A stretch of 11,201 nucleotides of DNA from Treponema sp. (lineage in GTDB: Bacteria; Spirochaetota; Spirochaetia; Treponematales; Breznakiellaceae). Below, one piece after another: positions 6,287 through 11,201 of this stretch; the first letter of the stretch is position 1; each line of letters opens with the position of its first letter. Where the stretch lies: positions 1 to 11,201 of the forward strand of contig JAISWN010000114.1 of the NCBI GenBank assembly GCA_031271075.1. The letters are read 5' to 3'. The notes beneath the pieces were generated by a model. It ran no database searches and was not told the origin of the DNA. It saw nothing but the letters and a program-made list of their open reading frames with translations. The position numbers and the translations under genes are program-made.

Positions 6287-7090
6287 ATGAGCGAAAAAAA
6301 ACTGCAGGGACACCCCAAAAGCCTCTACGATGTGCCTACCAAATACTGCGGCGGCTGCGGCCACGGGGTGATCCACCGGATCATCACCGCCTTAATAGAC
6401 GAGATGGGGCTGCGGACTCAGGCGATCATCACCAACCCCGTGGGCTGCGCCATCTGGGCGGACCTGTACTTCGACTTCGATTCGGTACAGCCCCCCCACG
6501 GACGGACCCCGGCGGCGGCCACCGGCATCAAGCGGATCCTCCCAGACCACCTGGTCATCTGCTACCAGGGGGACGGGGACATGGCGGCCATCGGCACCGC
6601 GGAGATGATCCACGCCGCCAACCGGGGGGAAAAGTTCACCACCATCTTCGTGAACAACGCCATCTACGGCATGACCGGCGGGCAGATGGCCCCCACCACC
6701 CTGATAGGCCAAAAGGCCGCCACCGCCCCGGAGGGCCGGGACCCGGCGGAGGCGGGCATGGGCTACCCCATCCGGGTCTGCGAACTTTTGGCCACCCTGG
6801 AGGGTACCCGCTACATCGCCCGGGGGGCGGTGAACAACCCCGCCAACACCCGGAAGCTCAAGGCTTACATCAAAAAGGCCTTCCAGGCCCAGATGGCCGG
6901 CGCCGGGTTTACCATGGTGGAGGTCCTTTCCCAGTGCCCCACCAACTGGGGCATGGAACCGGTCCAGTCCGTCGAGTGGCTGGAACAGAACATGATCCCC
7001 GTCTTCCCCCTGGGGGAGATAAAAAATACCCTGGGGGAAGCGCCGCGGGCCGCGCAAACCGCAGGGCAGGCAGCCGGGGGGACAAAATGA
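6287..7090 (+). CDS. vorA: 2-oxoacid:ferredoxin oxidoreductase beta subunit (thiamine diphosphate-binding)
   Basis: This 267-residue subunit binds thiamine diphosphate and forms the catalytic centre with the alpha subunit. The motif YCGGCGHG (20-27), conserved Cys54 (NPVGCAIW), and the ThDP/magnesium motif GDGD (95-98) leading to FVNNAIYGMTGGQMAPTT (from 121) are all visible. GAGGAGA lies just before the ATG, nine bases after the alpha stop. The C-terminal tail after about residue 250 is rich in Ala, Gln and Gly and looks unstructured. The stop overlaps the next start (ATGA at 7087-7090). vorA/korB naming depends on substrate, which the sequence does not settle. Confidence 0.95.
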   Translation: MSEKKLQGHPKSLYDVPTKYCGGCGHGVIHRIITALIDEMGLRTQAIITNPVGCAIWADLYFDFDSVQPPHGRTPAAATGIKRILPDHLVICYQGDGDMAAIGTAEMIHAANRGEKFTTIFVNNAIYGMTGGQMAPTTLIGQKAATAPEGRDPAEAGMGYPIRVCELLATLEGTRYIARGAVNNPANTRKLKAYIKKAFQAQMAGAGFTMVEVLSQCPTNWGMEPVQSVEWLEQNMIPVFPLGEIKNTLGEAPRAAQTAGQAAGGTK

Positions 7091-7620
7091 CGGAAAAATC
7101 ATTCTTCGCCGGTTTCGGCGGCCAAGGCATCGTGTCGCTGGGGCAAATTTGGGTCTACTGCGCCATGAAGGAGGGCAAAAACGTTACCTTCTTCCCCTTT
7201 TACGGCGCGGAAAAGCGGGGGGGCGTGGCCCGGGCCTCGGTCATCATCTCCGACGAGGAGATCGCCAGCCCCCTGGTCACGGTCCCCGACTCGGCGCTGG
7301 TCATGAATTCCGACTCCCTCCCCATCTGCGAGGGTATCCTTAAACCCGGCGGCATCCTACTGATCAACTCCACCCTGGTTAAGGAGGAGCCGAAGCGGCG
7401 GGACATTCGGACGGTTAAGCTGGAGGCCACGGCCCTGGCGGAACAGATCGGCAACGTCCGCTTTGCCAACATGGTCGCCCTGGGGGCCCTGGCCCGTCTT
7501 ACCGGGGCCCTGGCCCTGACGGAGACGGAGGGGATCCTGAAAAATTTCTTCAGTCCCGACAAGCACCGGTTCATCCCTAAAAACATCGAGGCCATCAGGG
7601 TGGGCTACGGGGCGGTGTAA
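7087..7620 (+). CDS. vorC: 2-oxoacid:ferredoxin oxidoreductase gamma subunit
   Basis: The 177-residue gamma subunit completes the four-subunit complex. It shows the family glycine motif FAGFGGQGIVSLGQ (7-20), FPFYGAEKRGGVARASVIIS (36-55) followed by DEEIASPLV, and GILKPGGILLINSTLV (83-98), then the RFANMVALGALA helix near the middle. Length and domain limits are normal for a stand-alone gamma subunit. The ATG at 7087 overlaps the beta stop by four bases (ATGA), which implies translational coupling and fixes the start. It is the last gene of the operon. The next gene is convergent 36 bases on, and no classical terminator with a T-run is visible, only a weak GTAAG/CTTAC stem at 7617-7632. Confidence 0.94.
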   Translation: MTEKSFFAGFGGQGIVSLGQIWVYCAMKEGKNVTFFPFYGAEKRGGVARASVIISDEEIASPLVTVPDSALVMNSDSLPICEGILKPGGILLINSTLVKEEPKRRDIRTVKLEATALAEQIGNVRFANMVALGALARLTGALALTETEGILKNFFSPDKHRFIPKNIEAIRVGYGAV

Positions 7621-7656
7621 GGGCGCGCTTACCGCGGCAGGCAGGGAAGCTGGGCG

Positions 7657-8682
7657 TCATTTTACCTTAATCGCGTCCAGGGCGCCGCGGATGGCCCGGA
7701 GCTGGGCGGGGGGCAGGTCCTGTTCGGCGATGCAACCGGGGCCGATGATAAGCTTCCGCCATGAGGCGGCTTCAACCGCCTCTTTTATATGGGCCAGGAG
7801 TTCGCCGGGCGTACCGGTCTTCAATATGCTGTCGGCGGTCTTCTTTCCCGTCCCGTCAAAAAACGGCGCTTCTCGAAGGCCCCCCAAAAGGCACTTGCCG
7901 GTCAGGGCCCGGGCCTCTCCCAGGGACGGGCCGGCCCAGCGGTCGTGCCAGTTGATGCAGGGCACGGGGTAGGCGGCAATAAGCTCGAACATGCAGTTTG
8001 TCCCGTGGGGGTGGACCACGTTAAAAAAAGTTTCGTCCTTATAGGAGTTTATCACCTTAAGATCGTAGTACCCGCCGAATTCCTGGTAGATCTCCGGGGA
8101 ACAGAAATCATAGGCTGCGCACTGGGTGGCAAAAAAGAAGCCGTCAATACCGGCCTCGATATTCGCCCTGACAAAATTGATGGTCGTGGCGGTGATAGCC
8201 TCCAGGGCCTGCTTAAAGAGGGCGGGATTTTCCCGCAGGTCGCTGAGTATCCGGTTGCCGGCCAGTTTGCGGGCCGTTGTAAGGGGGCTGAATATGGTCT
8301 GGATAAGGGGGAACCGTTTCTTGCCGTACCTGACCGCATAACGGGCAAGCTGCACCTGTTTCCCCCAGGTTCCGTAATCGGCGGGCAGTGGCTCAAGAAG
8401 GCCCCAATCAGCAATGTCATGGATGCCCGGGTCCGCCAGTTCCGGGGGCCGGCCGGTCTGGGCGTATATTTTGATCTTCGCCCCGTAGTCCTGCACACTG
8501 TAAAGGCCGAAGGGCATAAGCTTAATAAAATCAAAATCGTAGTTTTCCGCGAATTGCACCTGGGTTTCCGCCAGAGTCCGGGGGTCTTGGTCCTCCGCCG
8601 AGTGGTGCATCCACACATTTACGGGTATCCGGTCTACGTCCTCCCCCTTAAGGGCCGCAGCAATTCGTTCATGCTTGGTCAT
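7657..8682 (-). CDS. Uroporphyrinogen decarboxylase superfamily protein (not HemE)
   Basis: A 341-residue cytoplasmic TIM-barrel protein of the URO-D/MtaA superfamily. The N-terminus (KHERIAAALKGEDVDRIPVNVWMHH) fits the methyltransferase-like branch and lacks the Arg/Pro motif of true HemE. Further landmarks are DFIKLMPFG (51-59), FFNVVHPHGTN (219-229) and INWHDRWAGPSLGEARALTGKCLLGG (243-268). Where corrinoid methyltransferases of the MtaA type have His-x-Cys, this protein has His224-x-His226, so zinc binding would differ or be absent. No corrinoid protein or methyl-donor enzyme is adjacent, and the substrate is unknown. Start ATG 8682 is supported by AAGGAG about six bases upstream. It is convergent with the Vor operon and divergent from the methyltransferase gene. 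Confidence 0.85.
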   Translation of the reverse strand: MTKHERIAAALKGEDVDRIPVNVWMHHSAEDQDPRTLAETQVQFAENYDFDFIKLMPFGLYSVQDYGAKIKIYAQTGRPPELADPGIHDIADWGLLEPLPADYGTWGKQVQLARYAVRYGKKRFPLIQTIFSPLTTARKLAGNRILSDLRENPALFKQALEAITATTINFVRANIEAGIDGFFFATQCAAYDFCSPEIYQEFGGYYDLKVINSYKDETFFNVVHPHGTNCMFELIAAYPVPCINWHDRWAGPSLGEARALTGKCLLGGLREAPFFDGTGKKTADSILKTGTPGELLAHIKEAVEAASWRKLIIGPGCIAEQDLPPAQLRAIRGALDAIKVK

Positions 8683-8793
8683 GTCATGCTCCTTTCACAT
8701 CGTATTACATCATAGCCGATTATCATCGCCGATCCCAGCGTCCGGTTCTGACGCACGGTCCGGGGCTGTTTGCCGGAAGCGGAAGGGGCTAGA
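8683..8793. promoter_or_regulatory. Divergent intergenic region
   Basis: These 111 bases separate two divergent genes and must carry both start regions. The leftward gene has AAGGAG just upstream and a TATGAT (8717-8712, minus strand) as a possible -10 without a good -35. The rightward gene has GGAAGGGG at 8781-8788. No strong palindrome or operator is evident. Confidence 0.35.
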
Positions 8794-10263
8794 ATGGCCC
8801 CCATGAAGCGGATAATCCTGAAGGCTGGGGAGGAAGACCGTATCCTTGCGGGCCACCCCTGGGTATACGATAACGAGGTGGCGAAGGTCCTGGGCCCCTC
8901 CGGTAAGGAGGCGGTCCTGGAACCGGGAGAACTGGCGGAGGTGGAAACCCAGTTTGGTCAGGGCGGCAGGAGCCGCTACCTGGGCCGGGCCTTTGCCAAT
9001 CCCCGTTCCAAGATCATCGCCCGGATCTACAGCCCCTCCAAAGAGGGGGTGGACAAGGGCTTTTTCAAGCGCCGGATCAGGGAGGCCATAGGGCGGCGGC
9101 TCCTTGGCGGCGGCTCCGATGAGGGGACCTATAACCTGGCCCGGGAACCGGCACGGCTGGTCTTTGGGGAGGCGGATTTTCTGCCGGGCCTCATCATCGA
9201 TCGCTTTGTGGGCTGGCCCCTGGCGGAGATCGAGGAGAACCTGCCGGAGCGGCCCCTGGATTACGATGACACGGAGGGGCGGCTGGGACCGCCGGATTCC
9301 TGGATCGCCCTCCAGTTCCTCAGCTTCGGCATGGAAAAACGGAGAGAGGAGATCATCACCGCCCTGGAGGAGGTCCTCTCCAAACCCCTTTCCCCGGCCC
9401 TGGGGAAAACCCTGGGCCAGCCCCGGGGGATCATCGAGCGGTCCGCCCCCCGGATTCGGGAACTGGAGGGCCTTCCCCCGGGGGAAGGCCCCATCAAGGG
9501 AATCTTCCCCCCCGGAGGCATCGTGATATTCGAGAACGGCCTTCCCTTCGCCATTGATCCGGAGGGGGGGCAGAAGACCGGGCACTTCCTGGATCAGCGG
9601 GACAACCGCCTGCGGGCCGCCGCCTGTACGGCCCAACTGGCGGAAAGCAGCGTTTCAGCGCCGGCCGTCCTGCCATCGGACCGGGACGGGGTTCAAGGCG
9701 CGGGCCTCCGCATCCTGGACGGCTGCTGCTGCGCCGGGGGCTTTGCCATCCACATTTTAAGGCTGGGGGACTACCGGTTTAACGCCGGGGAGGGGGCGGT
9801 TCCCATCTTTGCGGACTGCGTGGATTCCTCTACCAGCGCACTGGAGGCCCTGAAAGTCAATGCGGCCCTGAACGGGGTAGAAGACCAGGTCCGGACCGTG
9901 GAGGCCGATATTTTTGATTTCCTGCGGGAGGCGGAACGGCGGCGGGCGGTTTACGATCTGGTGATCCTGGACCCCCCGGCCTTTGCCAAGACCCGTTCCG
10001 CCCTGGAGGCGGCAATCCGGGGCTATAAGGAAATCAACCTGCGGGCAATCAAACTGCTCCGGCCCGGGGGCATCCTGATAAGCTGTTCCTGCAGCCAGTG
10101 CCTGGAGGAGGGCCGTTTCAGCCGTATCATCGCCGAAGCCGCCGCCGACGCGGAACGCCGGCTCTACCTGCTGGAATCCCGCTCCCAGGCCCCGGACCAT
10201 CCTGTCCTTGTGGGCTACGATGAATCCCGGTATCTTAAGTGCCATATTTACCGGGTAATGTGA
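8794..10263 (+). CDS. Class I SAM-dependent RNA methyltransferase, RlmI/RlmK-like
   Basis: A probable 5-methylcytosine rRNA methyltransferase of 489 residues. An N-terminal PUA-like region (about 1-80, with ILAGHPWVYDNEV) is followed by a linker domain. Next come the family hallmark GGQKTGHFLDQRDNR (258-272), SAM motif I LDGCCCAGGFAIHI (309-321), VDSSTSALEALKVNAALNG, the catalytic LDPPAFAKT (392-400) and ISCSCSQC (429-436). RlmI of Escherichia coli acts on C1962 of 23S rRNA; the target here is inferred. It is roughly 90 residues longer than RlmI, with extra segments near 143-170 and 278-303. Start ATG 8794 is chosen because GGAAGGGG (8781-8788) lies five bases upstream; a TTG at 8770 and an ATG at 8803 are alternatives. 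Confidence 0.88.
   Translation: MAPMKRIILKAGEEDRILAGHPWVYDNEVAKVLGPSGKEAVLEPGELAEVETQFGQGGRSRYLGRAFANPRSKIIARIYSPSKEGVDKGFFKRRIREAIGRRLLGGGSDEGTYNLAREPARLVFGEADFLPGLIIDRFVGWPLAEIEENLPERPLDYDDTEGRLGPPDSWIALQFLSFGMEKRREEIITALEEVLSKPLSPALGKTLGQPRGIIERSAPRIRELEGLPPGEGPIKGIFPPGGIVIFENGLPFAIDPEGGQKTGHFLDQRDNRLRAAACTAQLAESSVSAPAVLPSDRDGVQGAGLRILDGCCCAGGFAIHILRLGDYRFNAGEGAVPIFADCVDSSTSALEALKVNAALNGVEDQVRTVEADIFDFLREAERRRAVYDLVILDPPAFAKTRSALEAAIRGYKEINLRAIKLLRPGGILISCSCSQCLEEGRFSRIIAEAAADAERRLYLLESRSQAPDHPVLVGYDESRYLKCHIYRVM
9468..9491. repeat. 24-bp perfect palindrome within the methyltransferase gene
   Basis: GGGCCTTCCCCC (9468-9479) is followed directly by its exact reverse complement (9480-9491), with no spacer. 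It encodes part of EGLPPGEGP, at a position where relatives also have a Gly/Pro-containing turn, so it need not be an insertion. It would form a cruciform or a strong RNA stem. Confidence 0.6.
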
Positions 10264-10265
10264 GC

Positions 10266-10306
10266 TTGTTCCAAAACTGAAATTTTGGAGCAGCCCCATG
10301 GAACAA
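10266..10306. repeat. Second TCCAAAA/TTTTGGA hairpin with outer TTGTTCC/GGAACAA arms
   Basis: TCCAAAA (10270-10276) pairs with TTTTGGA (10283-10289) around a six-base loop, just after the methyltransferase stop. TTGTTCC (10266-10272) is also matched by GGAACAA (10300-10306), so nested or alternative folds are possible. It resembles the hairpin at 217-237 in both stem and loop. There is no T-run, so simple termination is unlikely. Confidence 0.55.
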
Positions 10307-10329
10307 TCACCAAAGTAAGGAGCGAACCT

Positions 10330-11201
10330 ATGGCCATTGATAAGCGTGAATGGGTATCCGGAGTTTTCCACAACGAAAAGGCGGAACAGATCCCTGGGGG
10401 ATTCTGGTTTCACTTTACCGCCGACGAGGTACTGGACGGATTTGAACATCCCCAGATGTTTGAACAGAACATGCAGGGGCACCTGAAGTACTACCGGGAA
10501 TTCCAGCCCGACTTTGTCAAGATCATGAGCGACGGATTTTTCATCTACCCCAGCTGGGAATTCCGGGAAGCGGAAAGGGCGGCGGATCTCCGGAAGATCG
10601 CCCCCCTGGGCCCCCGGCATCCCTGGATCGAAAAGCAGGTGGATCTGGTAAAAAACCTTACCGCCGTTTTCGGGAAGGAGGTCTTGAGTTTTTACAACAT
10701 CTTTTCCCCCGCCACCTATTTTAAATTTAGCCGCCGCGCCTCAAAGAAGGCCCCGGAAGCCCTGCTGGGGGACTTTATCCGGGAAGACCGGGACGCCCTT
10801 GTCCATGCCCTGAACACCGTGGCGGAGGACCTGGCGGTCCTGGCCCGCCGGGTCATCGCCGAGGGGGGGGCGGACGGGATCTACTTCAGCGCCCAGGACC
10901 AGCAGGACAGCCGCATCGGCGTGGAAGCCCGTGAGCAGATCTTCGCCCCCGCCGATATCCGGGTGCTGGATGCGGCAAACAAGGCCGTAAACGAGGCCGC
11001 AAACAAGGCGGCGGCCGGGGCAGCCCGGCCCCTCAACATCCTCCACATCTGCGGCTACGCGGGCCGCCGGAACGATCTAGGGCACTTTACGGAATACCCC
11101 GCCCAGATCATCAACTGGGCCGCGGCCGTCGAGGGGGTCTCCCTGGGGGAGGGAAAGCGGCTCTTTGGGGGCCGGCCCGTCATCGGGGGCTTCGCCAACA
11201 C
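10330..11201 (+). CDS. Uroporphyrinogen decarboxylase superfamily protein, 3' end beyond window
   Basis: The first 290 codons of a second URO-D/MtaA superfamily protein; the frame is open to the window edge. It shares the barrel pattern of its neighbour (PDFVKIMSDGFFIYP at 60-74, GADGIYFSAQ at 180-189) but is clearly a different subfamily. LNILHICGY (235-243) supplies His239-x-Cys241, the first half of the zinc motif of MtaA-type methyltransferases. A later Cys would be needed and lies outside the window if present. INWAAAVEGVSLGEGKRLFGGRPVIGG follows. Residues 216-231 are two tandem eight-residue units (ANKAVNEA, ANKAAAGA). AAGGAG (10317-10322) is seven bases before the ATG. The function is unassigned; methyl transfer is an inference. 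Confidence 0.85.
   Translation, partial: MAIDKREWVSGVFHNEKAEQIPGGFWFHFTADEVLDGFEHPQMFEQNMQGHLKYYREFQPDFVKIMSDGFFIYPSWEFREAERAADLRKIAPLGPRHPWIEKQVDLVKNLTAVFGKEVLSFYNIFSPATYFKFSRRASKKAPEALLGDFIREDRDALVHALNTVAEDLAVLARRVIAEGGADGIYFSAQDQQDSRIGVEAREQIFAPADIRVLDAANKAVNEAANKAAAGAARPLNILHICGYAGRRNDLGHFTEYPAQIINWAAAVEGVSLGEGKRLFGGRPVIGGFAN

Noticed and set aside
5917..7086. Long + strand frame running into the gamma subunit
   Set aside because: Upstream of 7087 it is an Arg/Gly/His-rich shadow of the alpha and beta genes; only the part from ATG 7087 is the real gamma subunit.
7617..7632. Rho-independent terminator after the Vor operon
   Set aside because: The GTAAG/CTTAC stem is only five base pairs and no T-run follows.
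8710..9636. 308-codon minus-strand open frame
   Set aside because: It is antisense to the conserved RlmI-like methyltransferase and has a Gly/Pro-rich composition without motifs.

Overview
The window looks like a GC-rich chromosomal stretch from a strictly anaerobic, sugar-fermenting bacterium. A four-subunit ferredoxin-dependent 2-oxoacid oxidoreductase, an isomerase-route xylose pathway and two uroporphyrinogen-decarboxylase-superfamily (MtaA-like) proteins all fit this. My best taxonomic guess is a spirochaete of the (termite-gut) Treponema type. That guess rests on general resemblance of the proteins and codon style, not on any marker gene, and should be held loosely. No tRNA, rRNA, transposase, integrase or CRISPR array is visible.

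Layout from left to right. Bases 1-262 are AT-richer and non-coding, with two copies of a structured repeat whose stems covary. A small DUF2158/YodC-like gene (263-511, +) follows and ends at an intrinsic terminator. Facing it on the minus strand is the xylose cassette: xylB (3480-1975) then xylA (1918-569), with a good sigma70-like promoter directly before xylB. Upstream of xylB on the same strand is a LuxR/NarL-type response regulator (4241-3570) whose receiver lacks the usual acidic pair. A 548-base gap (4242-4789) contains no convincing gene but several palindromes and short repeats.

Bases 4790-7620 (+) hold a tight four-gene 2-oxoacid:ferredoxin oxidoreductase operon in the order delta (ferredoxin), alpha, beta, gamma. 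Between delta and alpha lies a 35-codon Cys/Arg-rich mini-ORF, built of short repeats and apparently coupled to both neighbours. The alpha gene carries an extra in-frame segment whose DNA is a perfect 10-bp stem hairpin. Convergent to this operon is a URO-D superfamily gene (8682-7657, -). Divergent from that is an RlmI-like class I methyltransferase (8794-10263, +), followed by a second, different URO-D superfamily gene that runs off the window end (10330 to beyond 11201, +).

How the genes may work together: XylA and XylB carry xylose to xylulose 5-phosphate, and the response regulator may respond to sugar or redox state, though its target is unknown. The Vor/Kor complex would oxidatively decarboxylate a 2-oxoacid (branched-chain or 2-oxoglutarate) to its acyl-CoA with reduction of ferredoxin. 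The URO-D proteins could be methyl-transfer or corrinoid-linked enzymes, but no corrinoid protein partner lies in the window. The most interesting material is structural: small palindromic or hairpin elements recur between genes, and at least one sits inside a conserved gene in frame.
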